Counted from the stretch's first letter, positions 44,722 to 53,911 are shown. The stretch: DNA of 64,000 bases from Pseudoalteromonas sp. Z1A8 (GCF_011378855.1 NZ_WTLB01000014.1:1-64000), one strand, 5' to 3'. Made by a program: numbers and translations. The notes: generated by a model not told the origin, from the sequence alone.

Positions 44722-46044
44722 ATGACACACACACTCAAAGCGCTTTCAAAAGCCATATTACTTGCTACGTGCAGTTTATCTGCCAGTGCAGCCTTTGCTG
44801 AATCTAATAAACCAGAGCAGCTATATCCGCCAATCACTAGCGAAGTACTTCCAGAACTTGCGGCAAAAGGTAATTACAATGTGGGTGTGCAAACACTTGA
44901 TTTAGTTAACCCCGCGCAATTTGATCCCGCCACACAAGGTCAAAAAGATCGCCCTTTAAAAGTAGAAGTATGGTATCCGGCTGCAAATACAGCAAAATCG
45001 CCACTTACCAGCTACACCAATGAAACTCGCTCAGGTAAAGAGTTTACTTTGCAAGCTGATGCTATGCGCGATGTAGCCATTAATAATAAAGAGCATTACC
45101 CTGTTATTGTGCTTTCTCACGGTTATACCGGTTACCGTACGATTATGTACTACCTAGGCGAGCATTTAGCGTCGCATGGTTACATTGTGGTAGCGATTGA
45201 TCATACCGACTCAACCAATGCTGATGTTGATTTTAAAAACGCACCGTTTTCGGGCTTTTTTAGCACGCTTATAAATCGCTCACGCGATCAGCAGTTTGTT
45301 ATTAATTACTTTAATGAGCAAAACAACTTTGCAAGCAAGCAAGTAGATAACAAAAGCGCAGGCGTAATTGGTTACTCAATGGGTGGCTATGGCGCGGTAA
45401 ATACAATAGGTGGTTGTTACTCTTTTAATGAGCAAACTACCGCTATGTTTACAGGTATGAAAGACTCAGCTCAAATTGAAAAAGTACAGCAATTACTAAA
45501 CAGCTGCGCTGGTGGGCAATACCAAAACCCAAAAGTAGACCCGCGTATAAAAGCGATGGTGGCCTTTGCACCATGGGGCGGACAGCATAATATATTTGAT
45601 GCCAAAGCGATGAAAAATATTAAAGTACCGTCGCTTTATATAGCCGGTAGTTTAGATGACATATCAGGCTATGAAGGTATTAAAAGCCTTTATAACCAAA
45701 CAGGTAGCAAAGATAAGTACATGCTTACTTACAAAAATGCACGCCATAATATTGCACCTCACCCAGCTCCGGCTATTGCACAAAGCAGCAGTGAATTAGA
45801 TATAGGCCATTACTACGAGCCATCGTGGTCTATGCGCACACTAAACGAAATCAACAAACACTTTGTACTTGCCATGATGGATTGCCACGTAAAAGGTATC
45901 GCCAGCGAGTGTAAATACTTAGATTTACCACAAAACGGCGACCAAGCTGTTGTTGATGGTAAGCCGCTGCCACAGTGGCGCGGGTTTGATAAGCGCTTTT
46001 CAACGGGTATGGATTGGCAACAAGCCAAACCTCACACCAAGTAA
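44722..46044 (+). CDS. Exported alpha/beta hydrolase, PAF-acetylhydrolase/dienelactone-hydrolase-like
   Basis: 440 residues with a clear signal peptide (hydrophobic core about 10-20, likely cleavage after ASAAFA near 26), hence periplasmic or secreted. The oxyanion motif is LSHGYTG at 131-137, the nucleophile is Ser219 in GYSMGGYG, and the catalytic Asp/His are probably in GSLDDISG and KNARHNI. It is 29 bases after the Gfo/Idh gene and precedes a terminator, so it ends the gal operon. An esterase that deacylates galactose-containing material would fit, but that is inference. Confidence 0.8.
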   Translation: MTHTLKALSKAILLATCSLSASAAFAESNKPEQLYPPITSEVLPELAAKGNYNVGVQTLDLVNPAQFDPATQGQKDRPLKVEVWYPAANTAKSPLTSYTNETRSGKEFTLQADAMRDVAINNKEHYPVIVLSHGYTGYRTIMYYLGEHLASHGYIVVAIDHTDSTNADVDFKNAPFSGFFSTLINRSRDQQFVINYFNEQNNFASKQVDNKSAGVIGYSMGGYGAVNTIGGCYSFNEQTTAMFTGMKDSAQIEKVQQLLNSCAGGQYQNPKVDPRIKAMVAFAPWGGQHNIFDAKAMKNIKVPSLYIAGSLDDISGYEGIKSLYNQTGSKDKYMLTYKNARHNIAPHPAPAIAQSSSELDIGHYYEPSWSMRTLNEINKHFVLAMMDCHVKGIASECKYLDLPQNGDQAVVDGKPLPQWRGFDKRFSTGMDWQQAKPHTK

Positions 46045-46102
46045 CAATAAGCTTTAAGCGGCTGTTTTAATCAATAGCCGCGTACGCCCTTAAAATAATG
46101 CC

Positions 46103-46161
46103 AAAACAAAACGCCTTTTATATAAAAGAGTTACCAGTAAATATTGGCGCGTTTGTTTTTT
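46103..46161 (+). terminator. Terminator of the gal operon
   Basis: AAAACAAAACGCC (46103-46115) pairs imperfectly with GGCGCGTTTGTTTT (46146-46159), and the strand continues in Ts. A smaller hairpin, GCGGCT/AGCCGC, precedes it at 46058-46081. Confidence 0.6.
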
Positions 46162-46185
46162 AATCGGCTATTTTAAGAAAAAACC

Positions 46186-46213
46186 ATTGCCATTAACTTC
46201 GGTTAAAGGCAAT
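46186..46213 (+). promoter_or_regulatory. Leader hairpin with UUCG tetraloop upstream of glpK
   Basis: ATTGCC-A-TTAAC, loop TTCG, GTTAA-A-GGCAAT: an 11-bp stem with one A-A mismatch closed by the extra-stable C(UUCG)G tetraloop, ending 38 bases before the glpK ATG. No T-run follows. It could be an mRNA 5' structure or a DNA operator dyad. Confidence 0.7.
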
Positions 46214-46251
46214 CTAGTCATATATAAGATAAGATAAATAACATAAATATC

Positions 46252-47748
46252 ATGTCCAAATACATACTCTCAATTGATCAAGGAACCACAAGCTCTCGGG
46301 CCATCTTGTTTACAAAAGATGCAGACGTTTTTGGTACAGCACAACAAGAATTTTCGCAGCATTTTCCACAAAATGGTTGGGTAGAACACGACCCTAACGA
46401 TATTTGGCAAACAGTGCTTAGCACTAGTCGCGAAGTGTTAACTAAAAACGATGTAAAGCCTGAAGAAATTATTGCCATTGGTATCACCAACCAGCGCGAA
46501 ACCACTTTAGTGTGGAACAAAAAAACAGGCAAAACAATTTATAACGCTATTGTATGGCAAGACCGTCGCACAAGTGACTATTGCGAAAGCCTAACAACTG
46601 ATGAGCTTTGCCAAACGATAAGCGAAAAAACAGGCTTATTGCTCGACCCTTATTTTTCGGCCACTAAAATTCGTTGGATTTTAGATAACGTTGAAGGCGC
46701 ACGCGAACAAGCCCTTGCAGGTGAGCTCGCCTTCGGTACGGTTGACACTTACCTACTTTGGCAGCTAACAGGCGGCAAAGAGCACCGCACCGATGCAACC
46801 AACGCGTCACGCACCATGTTATTTAATATTCACACCCAGCAGTGGGATCAAGAGCTTCTAGAGTTATTCGATATTCCAGAATCTATGCTGCCAGAAGTAA
46901 TGGATTCAGCTGACGAGTTTGGTTCAACCAGTGCTGACATTTTTGGCGCGCCAATTCGTGTTTGTGGTATTGCAGGCGATCAACAAGCTGCGCTTGTTGG
47001 CCACGCATGTTTTGAACAAGGCATGGCTAAAAGTACTTACGGTACTGGCTGTTTTTTAATGCTTAACACTGGCGAAAAAGCACTGACCTCAGAAAACCGC
47101 TTACTGACCACTGTTGCTTATAGATTAAACGGCAAGCCAACTTACGCCATTGAAGGCAGTATATTTATGGCTGGCGCAACTATGCAGTGGATTGTTGAAG
47201 GCTTAAAACTACTTAGCCATGCTGGCGAAAGTGAATCGATGGTTAAAGATGTACCGCTCGATCATGGTGTATTTTTAGTGCCTTCGTTTACGGGTTTAGG
47301 TGCTCCTTATTGGGACCCTAATGCACGTGGCGCTATTTTAGGGCTAACACGCGATTCGGGTATTAGCACCATAGTTGCCGCAGCGCTGCAATCAGTTGGT
47401 TACCAGACCAAAGATTTACAAAAAGCGATGGAGCGTGATGGTCTTCGCCCAAGTGTGCTTCGTGTAGATGGCGGTATGGTAAAAAATAATTGGGTTATGA
47501 CCTTTTTATCAAACATTTTAGGCGCAACAGTTGAGCGCCCAACTGTGACCGAAACCACTTCTTTAGGCGTAGCATATTTAGCTGGCTTACAAACAGGTGT
47601 GTACGAGTCGACTGAGCAGTTATCTAAAATGTGGACATGCGACCGTCGCTTTGAGCCAACCATGAGTGCCGACGAGCGTAACGATCTATACGCAAAATGG
47701 CAGCACTGCGTAGCTCAAGTATGCTTAACGAATAAAAACTGCCCATAG
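46252..47748 (+). CDS. glpK: Glycerol kinase
   Basis: Phosphorylates glycerol to sn-glycerol-3-phosphate; FGGY-family kinase of 498 residues. [14 protein letters not shown] near 6-19 is the phosphate-binding start. [11 protein letters not shown] near 103, [14 protein letters not shown] and the C-terminal [19 protein letters not shown] are family blocks. No Shine-Dalgarno sequence is evident before the ATG at 46252. No glpF precedes it. glpD follows after a terminator and so has its own transcript. Confidence 0.97.
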   Translation: MSKYILSIDQGTTSSRAILFTKDADVFGTAQQEFSQHFPQNGWVEHDPNDIWQTVLSTSREVLTKNDVKPEEIIAIGITNQRETTLVWNKKTGKTIYNAIVWQDRRTSDYCESLTTDELCQTISEKTGLLLDPYFSATKIRWILDNVEGAREQALAGELAFGTVDTYLLWQLTGGKEHRTDATNASRTMLFNIHTQQWDQELLELFDIPESMLPEVMDSADEFGSTSADIFGAPIRVCGIAGDQQAALVGHACFEQGMAKSTYGTGCFLMLNTGEKALTSENRLLTTVAYRLNGKPTYAIEGSIFMAGATMQWIVEGLKLLSHAGESESMVKDVPLDHGVFLVPSFTGLGAPYWDPNARGAILGLTRDSGISTIVAAALQSVGYQTKDLQKAMERDGLRPSVLRVDGGMVKNNWVMTFLSNILGATVERPTVTETTSLGVAYLAGLQTGVYESTEQLSKMWTCDRRFEPTMSADERNDLYAKWQHCVAQVCLTNKNCP

Positions 47749-47756
47749 TAAATACT

Positions 47757-47795
47757 AAGTGGTTAAGGCTAATACTTTAACCACTTTGCTTTTTT
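47757..47795 (+). terminator. Terminator of glpK
   Basis: AAGTGGTTAA (47757-47766) and TTAACCACTT (47777-47786) form a perfect 10-bp stem with a 10-base loop, followed by TGCTTTTTT. Confidence 0.88.
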
Positions 47796-47962
47796 AACTT
47801 AGCTAAATGCTAGATTTAAAAAGCATGCTTTACTGCTTTAAATTGAAAATGGATTGGCGTCAAAATTAACGAATAAAAATCTGGGTTTTCTATTGTCAAA
47901 TGAAAACAGCAGCTTTATGATGCTTATGTCTTATTTATATTACAAATAAAAAGGTTAGCTCG

Positions 47963-49468
47963 GTGGAATTAGCAGATAACGAATATGACTTACTAGTCAT
48001 CGGTGGCGGTGTAAACGGCACTGGAATAGCAGCTGATGCAGCAGGCAGAGGATTAAAAGTACTCTTGTGCGAACAATCAGACCTTGCCTGTGCAACATCT
48101 TCAAACAGTTCTAAGCTGATCCACGGTGGTCTGCGCTACCTTGAGCATTACGAATTTAGATTAGTAAAAGAAGCCCTAGCAGAGCGAGAAGTGCTACTTA
48201 AAAACGCACCTCATATTATGTGGCCGCTAACCTTTAGATTGCCGCATCAAAAGCATTTACGCCCTGCGTGGATGATTCGCATTGGTTTGTTTATGTATGA
48301 CAACCTAGCGAAACGCGAAACACTAGCGGGTTCTCGAAGCATTAAATTTGGCGAAAATAGTGTTTTAGAACCCTCTATTACCAAAGGGTTTGAATACTCT
48401 GATGGCTGGGTTGACGATTCTCGCTTAGTCGTTTTAAACGCCCTTGCAGCGCAACAAAAAGGCGCCGTTATTACCACACAAACTAAGTGTGTAAATGCTA
48501 AACGTGAGCAAGGTAAATGGCAGGTAACGCTTGAGCAGCAAAAGAGCAAAGCTAAATACACCATTTCTGCCAAAGGCATTGTTAATGCTGCGGGTCCTTG
48601 GGTAGCTAAATTATTTGATGAAGCCCTAACAGAAAAATCACCACAAAATATTCGCCTTGTAAAAGGTAGTCACATTGTAGTGCCTCGCATTCACGATGAG
48701 AAACAAGCTTATATTTTACAAAATAAAGATCAGCGTATTGTGTTTGTTATTCCGTTTGAAGATGACTTCTCACTTATTGGCACAACCGATGTAGAACACA
48801 AAGGTGAAGCACAAGACGTTAAAATTAGTGATGAAGAAATTGATTACTTAATTGATATTACTAATACCTACTTTAAACAACCGATTAAACGCGAAGACAT
48901 AGTACATACCTTTTCAGGCGTACGCCCATTACTTGATGACGAATCAGTTAATGCACAAGCCGTTACTCGCGATTATAAATTAGAGCTTTCGAGTGATGCT
49001 AAGCAAGCACCTCTATTGAGTGTGTTTGGTGGAAAAATTACAACTTATCGCAAACTTGCCGAAGCTGCGGTTAATAAGCTTGAAGACTTTTACCCACAAA
49101 TGAGCAAAGCGTGGACCAAGTATAGCTCGCTCCCTGGTGGTAATTTTAGCTCTGTAGAAGCACTTAAATCAGAGCTAAAAGCAAAATATGAATGGCTACC
49201 TGAAATAACACTTAAACGCTTTGTACGCACTTATGGTACTCGTGCTAAAAATATATTAGGTAGTGCAACTGGGTTGAGTGATTTAGGCCAAGATTTTGGC
49301 CATGGTTTATTTGCAGCAGAAGTAGATTACTTGCTAAATGAAGAGTGGGCAGAAAACGCATACAATATTTTATGGCGCCGCAGCAAATTAGGACTACGTT
49401 TTAATGAGGCACAAGTTGCTGCGCTCAATGATTACATTGAGCATAACCAAGCAGCTAAAAGCGCTTAA
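47963..49468 (+). CDS. glpD: Aerobic glycerol-3-phosphate dehydrogenase
   Basis: FAD flavoprotein at the inner membrane that oxidises glycerol-3-phosphate to dihydroxyacetone phosphate and feeds quinones. It is 501 residues. The FAD motif is LLVIGGGVNGTGIAADAAGRG near 9-29; KLIHGGLRYLEHYEFRLV and SVFGGKITTYRKLAE are GlpD blocks. The start is a GTG (VELADNEYDL), with AAGG about 9 bases upstream. A palindrome, AAAGCATGCTTT, lies about 130 bases upstream and might be an operator. glpR is not in the window. Confidence 0.97.
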   Translation: MELADNEYDLLVIGGGVNGTGIAADAAGRGLKVLLCEQSDLACATSSNSSKLIHGGLRYLEHYEFRLVKEALAEREVLLKNAPHIMWPLTFRLPHQKHLRPAWMIRIGLFMYDNLAKRETLAGSRSIKFGENSVLEPSITKGFEYSDGWVDDSRLVVLNALAAQQKGAVITTQTKCVNAKREQGKWQVTLEQQKSKAKYTISAKGIVNAAGPWVAKLFDEALTEKSPQNIRLVKGSHIVVPRIHDEKQAYILQNKDQRIVFVIPFEDDFSLIGTTDVEHKGEAQDVKISDEEIDYLIDITNTYFKQPIKREDIVHTFSGVRPLLDDESVNAQAVTRDYKLELSSDAKQAPLLSVFGGKITTYRKLAEAAVNKLEDFYPQMSKAWTKYSSLPGGNFSSVEALKSELKAKYEWLPEITLKRFVRTYGTRAKNILGSATGLSDLGQDFGHGLFAAEVDYLLNEEWAENAYNILWRRSKLGLRFNEAQVAALNDYIEHNQAAKSA

Positions 49469-49494
49469 CTATTAAGTTATAATAGCTTCCTGTT

Positions 49495-49537
49495 AACCCC
49501 TTTATAATTTAATTTTTATAGAGGGGTTTATTTTTTT
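49495..49537 (+). terminator. Terminator between glpD and dgoK
   Basis: AACCCCTTTATA (49495-49506) pairs with TATAGAGGGGTT (49517-49528) with one wobble and a 10-base loop. The plus strand then runs TATTTTTTT. The distal arm touches the dgoK stop codon of the convergent gene. Confidence 0.85.
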
Positions 49538-50478
49538 GACTCTAAATTAAATAAATAATTAAAACCGCTAAGCGTCGCTGTTTTAATATCAAACTCAACA
49601 CACTTCACACCTATTTGATTAAGCGCCGTAGTAAAACACTTATTCAGCTGCTTTGTGCCAATCACTACAACTTGTGTATCACTCAATAATTGCCATTCGC
49701 TAGCATGGCGAGCTGCTCGTACATCGCTGCCAATTAATACACCCGACAAATAGGCTTTGGCTTGTACTGGCGTTAACTCCTTTGAAAGCTGGCGTGTACG
49801 CACACTAAAAATACCATGTGCCAAGTTACCGCTATCACTACCTAAAGTTAGCTCACAGCCTTGCTCAAATGCTTTAAAGTCAAACTCACCTTCTGCACAG
49901 TCGTTAGGAATTAAAACACTTTGATGACATAACAAATCATATAACTCGCCGGTCATGGCTGTTTTAAAGCAAATGATTTCGCCGTTGTTTATAAGCACCC
50001 ATTTAGTATGTGTACCCGGCAAACATAATAATATTTTACCTTGTTGATACTGTGTATTTTGTTTTAAAAAGCCGAGTATTTGCAGCTCTTCACCACGCAT
50101 TACATCAAATAAGCCATTTTGCAGCGTACATTTTGTACCTGGGAATGCCTTAATAATATGCCCATCGCAATCAAAGCTAATAGCCGCATTAAGGAGTTCT
50201 TCGGGATTAATTGGGCATTCTAAATAAGGGGTTTTGTGCCAGCCAATACTTGAGGTAATTTGCCCTGCAATATATATAGGTAAACTGCCATATTGTTGCT
50301 TCCACACCGCAACAGTGTCTATTAAGGTTTGTTCAAAATTTTGATTCGCCTTAACCACACCCGGGCCATCACGCTGTGCTAATAATGTAAGTTTTGACTG
50401 TGCTTGCACTTCGCACAAATAAGCGCGTAAATGACTTGTGCCCCAGTCAACGGCAATAAAAAGAGATGAAGTAGCCAA
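49528..50478 (-). CDS. dgoK: 2-dehydro-3-deoxygalactonokinase
   Basis: Phosphorylates 2-dehydro-3-deoxy-D-galactonate in the De Ley-Doudoroff galactose/galactonate pathway. It is 316 residues with the DgoK family start FIAVDWGTSHLRAYL, GQITSSIGW, GTKCTLQNGLFDVMRGEE, LCLPGTHTKWV and SGVLIGSDVRAAR. The start codon is TTG at 50478, with GGGAGG 8 bases upstream; that site overlaps the end of the preceding SDR gene, so translation is coupled. The dehydratase and aldolase (dgoD, dgoA) are not in the window. Confidence 0.93.
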   Translation of the reverse strand: MATSSLFIAVDWGTSHLRAYLCEVQAQSKLTLLAQRDGPGVVKANQNFEQTLIDTVAVWKQQYGSLPIYIAGQITSSIGWHKTPYLECPINPEELLNAAISFDCDGHIIKAFPGTKCTLQNGLFDVMRGEELQILGFLKQNTQYQQGKILLCLPGTHTKWVLINNGEIICFKTAMTGELYDLLCHQSVLIPNDCAEGEFDFKAFEQGCELTLGSDSGNLAHGIFSVRTRQLSKELTPVQAKAYLSGVLIGSDVRAARHASEWQLLSDTQVVVIGTKQLNKCFTTALNQIGVKCVEFDIKTATLSGFNYLFNLESKK

Positions 50479-50481
50479 ACT

Positions 50482-51240
50482 TTACAGCCTCCCACCGTCA
50501 ATTTTAATACTTTGCCCGGTAATCATACTGCTTTCGTCGGCGGCTAAAAAGAGTGCCAAATTAGCAACATCTTCAGGTGTTACTAACTTTTTAAGCGCCA
50601 TGGCTTCCATCCACTTAACTTGCTCTTCTTCGGTAAACCAACTTGCTAGTTGACGGTCGGTGGCAACCCACCCTGGTAAAATAGCGTTAACGCGAATACC
50701 AAACTCGCCATAATCGCGTGCAAGTGCCTTAGTCATACCAATTAACCCTGCTTTTGCTGTTACATAACCGGCCATTTGTGGCTGGCCCATAATCGCGTTA
50801 ATAGAGCTAAAGTTAATGATACTGCCCGCCTCATCACCTTTCATAAAAGACATAGCAACTTGAGAAGCAAAAAAAGCAGGGTTTAAGTTTATTTGTAAGC
50901 ACTGATCCCAGTCTTGCACTGTAACGTCTTCGCTTGCTTGGCGGCGGTCGTTCGCTACATTATTAACTAGTACATTAATGGCACCAAAAGCGGCGCATGC
51001 ATCTACAAGTGATTGCTGAAGTGCATGCGAATCAGTGACATCTACTTGTCTGTACCATAGTTTTGCATCGGGTAAATCACTAATGAGCGATTGTGCAGCC
51101 TTATCATCAATATCAATAAACGCTACTTTTGCATTTTGGTTTACAAAGGATTTAACCATTGCTCTGCCAATGCCTGATGCACCACCGGTAATAAACACAA
51201 CTTTGCCAGAAATACTATGATATTGAGCTAGGGTGTCCAA
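50482..51240 (-). CDS. SDR sugar dehydrogenase, galactose/xylose 1-dehydrogenase-like
   Basis: NAD(P)-dependent classical SDR. The cofactor motif is TGGASGIG (about 18-25), with NNVAND, the catalytic Ser in NFSSINAIMG and Tyr-x3-Lys in YVTAK. NAILPGWVATDRQ and SMITGQSIKIDGG resemble known D-galactose and D-xylose 1-dehydrogenases. I chose the TTG at 51240 (reading LDTLAQYHSISGK): GGAG lies 8 bases upstream and no ATG is available. The product is 252 residues. Coupling to dgoK suggests it oxidises galactose to galactonolactone, but L-sugar substrates are possible. Confidence 0.82.
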   Translation of the reverse strand: MDTLAQYHSISGKVVFITGGASGIGRAMVKSFVNQNAKVAFIDIDDKAAQSLISDLPDAKLWYRQVDVTDSHALQQSLVDACAAFGAINVLVNNVANDRRQASEDVTVQDWDQCLQINLNPAFFASQVAMSFMKGDEAGSIINFSSINAIMGQPQMAGYVTAKAGLIGMTKALARDYGEFGIRVNAILPGWVATDRQLASWFTEEEQVKWMEAMALKKLVTPEDVANLALFLAADESSMITGQSIKIDGGRL

Positions 51241-51351
51241 ATTAAACTCTCCAAACAACAACTTACAATAGTGTTTTGCTTATTAAAAACGCCAATAGAC
51301 GTTATAAAGAACTAAAACGCTGTGCTAAAATAATTAGCCAATTAAAACTTT

Positions 51352-51392
51352 ATATCATATCCTCAAGTACATTAATATGATATATGATATAT
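51352..51392. promoter_or_regulatory. Operator-like boxes between the GntR regulator and the SDR-dgoK unit
   Basis: ATATCATAT at 51352-51360 is matched by its exact inverse ATATGATAT twice at 51375-51383 and 51382-51390, within the 186-base divergent spacer. One inverted pair with a 14-base gap plus an overlapping second copy is typical of a repressor site. The adjacent GntR regulator is the obvious candidate. Confidence 0.55.
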
Positions 51393-51426
51393 AATAAAGC
51401 AATATATCAACTCGGAATCCTGCGCA

Positions 51427-52128
51427 ATGAAAAGCCAACCTCGTCAAAATTTAACACAACAATTAACCCACGATTTGGGTTTTGCTATTGTGCGTGGTGT
51501 TTACCCTGTAAGCGAAGGCCTGCCTTCTGAAGCCGATTTATGTATAAAATACGATGTGAGTCGCAGTGCTACTCGCGAAGCCGTAAAAATGCTCTCTGCT
51601 AAAGGATTAATTTCTTCTCGTCCTAAGCAAGGTATTCGCGTACTACCAGAAAGTAGCTGGAATATGTTTGACACCGACGTACTGCGTTGGATTTTAAGCA
51701 GTAAGCCATCTTTATCATTATTAAAAGAGTTTACTCAAGTGCGTGTTGCGCTTGAGCCACAAGCAGCCGCGCTTGCAGCAGTAAATGCCACTGCTGAACA
51801 GCTCGCTGAAATTGATAACGCCTTAGCTCGTATGGCTGAAGCTGACGAAGGCTTAGACGACCCACTAGAAGCTGACATTGCTTTTCATACCAGCATATTA
51901 GTGGCCAGTAACAATCGCTTTTTTGTACAGTTAACTGAGTTTATTAGTACTGCGCTTAGAGTAAGTATTCGCTACACAAACCACATTAAAGGTGTACCGG
52001 GCGCAGACGTGGCTAAGCATGCTGATATTTTAGAAACTATAAAATCACGCGACCCTGAACGCGCAAAAAAAGCAGTAGAAACAATTTTAGAAGAAGCACT
52101 ACAGTTAATTGAATCTAAATTAGTTTAA
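51427..52128 (+). CDS. GntR/FadR-family transcriptional regulator (DgoR-like)
   Basis: 233 residues. The N-terminal winged HTH is at about 8-75 (GLPSEADLCIKYDVSRSATREAVKMLSAKGLI), and an all-helical FCD ligand domain follows from about 90, with the metal-ligand pattern DIAFHTSIL and ...HADILETI. It is divergent from the SDR-dgoK pair, so it probably represses them in response to a galactonate-type ligand, as DgoR does in E. coli. The ligand is inferred. Confidence 0.88.
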   Translation: MKSQPRQNLTQQLTHDLGFAIVRGVYPVSEGLPSEADLCIKYDVSRSATREAVKMLSAKGLISSRPKQGIRVLPESSWNMFDTDVLRWILSSKPSLSLLKEFTQVRVALEPQAAALAAVNATAEQLAEIDNALARMAEADEGLDDPLEADIAFHTSILVASNNRFFVQLTEFISTALRVSIRYTNHIKGVPGADVAKHADILETIKSRDPERAKKAVETILEEALQLIESKLV

Positions 52129-52158
52129 TGTTAGTTCAACATATTGTATGAATATTGA

Positions 52159-52202
52159 GTCCATCGAATTTACTCTTTGCAGTATATTCAATGGACTTTT
52201 TT
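52159..52202 (+). terminator. Terminator of the GntR regulator
   Basis: GTCCAT-C-GAAT...TACT pairs with AGTA...TATTC-A-ATGGAC around CTTTGC, followed by TTTTTT. Confidence 0.85.
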
Positions 52203-52219
52203 ATTGCCTATAAGGCTTA

Positions 52220-52428
52220 ATACCAATCCGCAATAATACTTAATCATTTTGCGGGGCTAAACGTGTCGCTACCTGCGTTAAAAAATTCTCATTTACGACT
52301 GCATGGATGCAGAAGGTAGAGCAATGCAGGAGCAATTGCCGAGAACAACTAAATAGCGAATTTTTTGCCTAGCTACCAACACGTTTTTCCGCCCTCAAAA
52401 TAGATCATTTAATTAAGCGAATTAGTAT
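52220..52428. repeat. MITE-like element with imperfect terminal inverted repeats
   Basis: ATACCAATCCGC (52220-52231) is inversely repeated as GCGAATTAGTAT (52417-52428), 10 of 12 matching. Further inside, CATTTTGCGGGGC faces GCCCTCAAAATAG, and GCGTTAAAAAATTC faces GAATTTTTTGCC. The whole 209 bases can fold into one long imperfect hairpin. No ORF. It resembles dispersed non-coding repeats I recall from Alteromonadales. Confidence 0.6.
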
Positions 52429-52443
52429 AAATTACAGACATTA

Positions 52444-52479
52444 AAAAATCCGATATCAGTCACCTGATATCGGATTTTT
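52444..52479. terminator. Terminator of aroQ-accB-accC
   Basis: AAAAATCCGATATCAG and CTGATATCGGATTTTT form a perfect 16-bp stem with loop TCAC, 66 bases past the accC stop on the minus strand. Tracts on both sides make it bidirectional. Confidence 0.9.
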
Positions 52480-52544
52480 AATTATTTAAATCAGATTAAT
52501 AACTCTGGTTATTAACTCCGATAAAACACCTTTTTAGGCTCGAA

Positions 52545-53885
52545 TTATAATCCTAATTTCTTCTCAAGATAGTGGATGTTAGTGCCACCATTTTTGAAGT
52601 TTTCATCTGCAAGAATTCTTTTATGCAAAGGAGTATTAGTTTTAATTCCGTCAATTACTAGCTCGTTAAGTGCATTGCGCGCGCGGGCAATAGCTACGTC
52701 ACGGTTTTCACCGTAAGTAATTAACTTACCAATCATTGAATCGTAATGTGGTGGAACCGTATAGTCAGCGTAAATATGGCTGTCCCAACGAATACCTAAA
52801 CCACCAGCAGGATGGAAACGTGTAATTTTACCCGGTGAAGGAATAAACGTTTCAGGATCCTCAGCATTAATACGACACTCAATAGCATGACCACGAATAA
52901 CAACGTCGTCTTGAGTGAATGATAAAGGCTGGCCCGCTGCAATTTTTAATTGCTCTTTTACTAAATCGATACCAGTAACCATTTCAGTTACAGGGTGTTC
53001 AACCTGAATACGCGTATTCATTTCGATGAAGTAAAACTCGCCGTTTTCGTATAAAAACTCAAACGTACCTGCACCGCGGTATCCAATTTCGATACATGCA
53101 CGTGTACAGCGCTCGCCAATGAATTTACGCGTTTCAGCAGTAATTCCTGGTGCTGGCGCTTCTTCAACTACTTTTTGGTGACGACGTTGCATAGAACAAT
53201 CACGTTCACCTAAATGTACTGCATTACCTTGGCCGTCAGCTAATACTTGAACTTCGATATGGCGTGGGTTTTCTAGGAATTTTTCCATGTAAACCATGCT
53301 ATTACCAAAGAATTGCTTAGCTTCTTGCTGTGTTAATGCAATTGAATCAATAAGTTCAGATTCGCTGCGAACAACACGCATACCACGACCACCACCGCCA
53401 CCAGCGGCTTTGATGATTACCGGGTAACCGATACGCTTAGCGATTTGCATGTTGCGTTCTTTATCATCTGATACCGGGCCGTCTGAGCCTGGTACACATG
53501 GAACGCCTGCTTTACGCATTGCTGCGATAGCAGATACTTTATCGCCCATAAGACGAATAGTGTCGCCACGAGGACCAATAAATACAAAACCACTTTGCTC
53601 AACTTGGTCGGCAAAATCAGCATTTTCTGCAAGGAAACCGTAACCAGGGTGAATCGCTACAGCGTCAGTTATTTCAGCCGCAGCAATAATGCGCGGAATA
53701 TCTAAATAACTTTCAGTTGCTGATGGTCTACCAATACAGATGGTTTCATCTGCAAGCAATACATGCTTAAGATCGCGATCTGCCGTTGAATGCACAGCAA
53801 CCGTTTTGATCCCAAGCTCTTTGCAGGCGCGCAATATACGAAGTGCAATTTCACCTCGGTTTGCAATGACTACTTTATCTAACAT
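52545..53885 (-). CDS. accC: Acetyl-CoA carboxylase, biotin carboxylase subunit
   Basis: Carboxylates the biotin on AccB using ATP and bicarbonate, the first committed step of fatty-acid synthesis. It is 446 residues, ATP-grasp fold: [23 protein letters not shown] at the N-terminus, the glycine-rich ATP lid [13 protein letters not shown] near 163-175, and [16 protein letters not shown] near 286-301 with catalytic residues. It begins 26 bases after accB in the same unit. Confidence 0.98.
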   Translation of the reverse strand: MLDKVVIANRGEIALRILRACKELGIKTVAVHSTADRDLKHVLLADETICIGRPSATESYLDIPRIIAAAEITDAVAIHPGYGFLAENADFADQVEQSGFVFIGPRGDTIRLMGDKVSAIAAMRKAGVPCVPGSDGPVSDDKERNMQIAKRIGYPVIIKAAGGGGGRGMRVVRSESELIDSIALTQQEAKQFFGNSMVYMEKFLENPRHIEVQVLADGQGNAVHLGERDCSMQRRHQKVVEEAPAPGITAETRKFIGERCTRACIEIGYRGAGTFEFLYENGEFYFIEMNTRIQVEHPVTEMVTGIDLVKEQLKIAAGQPLSFTQDDVVIRGHAIECRINAEDPETFIPSPGKITRFHPAGGLGIRWDSHIYADYTVPPHYDSMIGKLITYGENRDVAIARARNALNELVIDGIKTNTPLHKRILADENFKNGGTNIHYLEKKLGL

Positions 53886-53911
53886 TAGAGTTGGCCTTTT
53901 AGGTTACGCTA

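Larger units (their letters stand above)
52129..52544. other. Gene-free stretch between the GntR regulator and accC
   Basis: 416 bases holding two terminators (52159-52202, 52444-52479) and an inverted-repeat element (52220-52428), each entered separately. A further hairpin, TTAATAAC-TCTG-GTTATTAA, sits at about 52496-52515 next to the accC stop. I see no coding potential. Confidence 0.75.
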
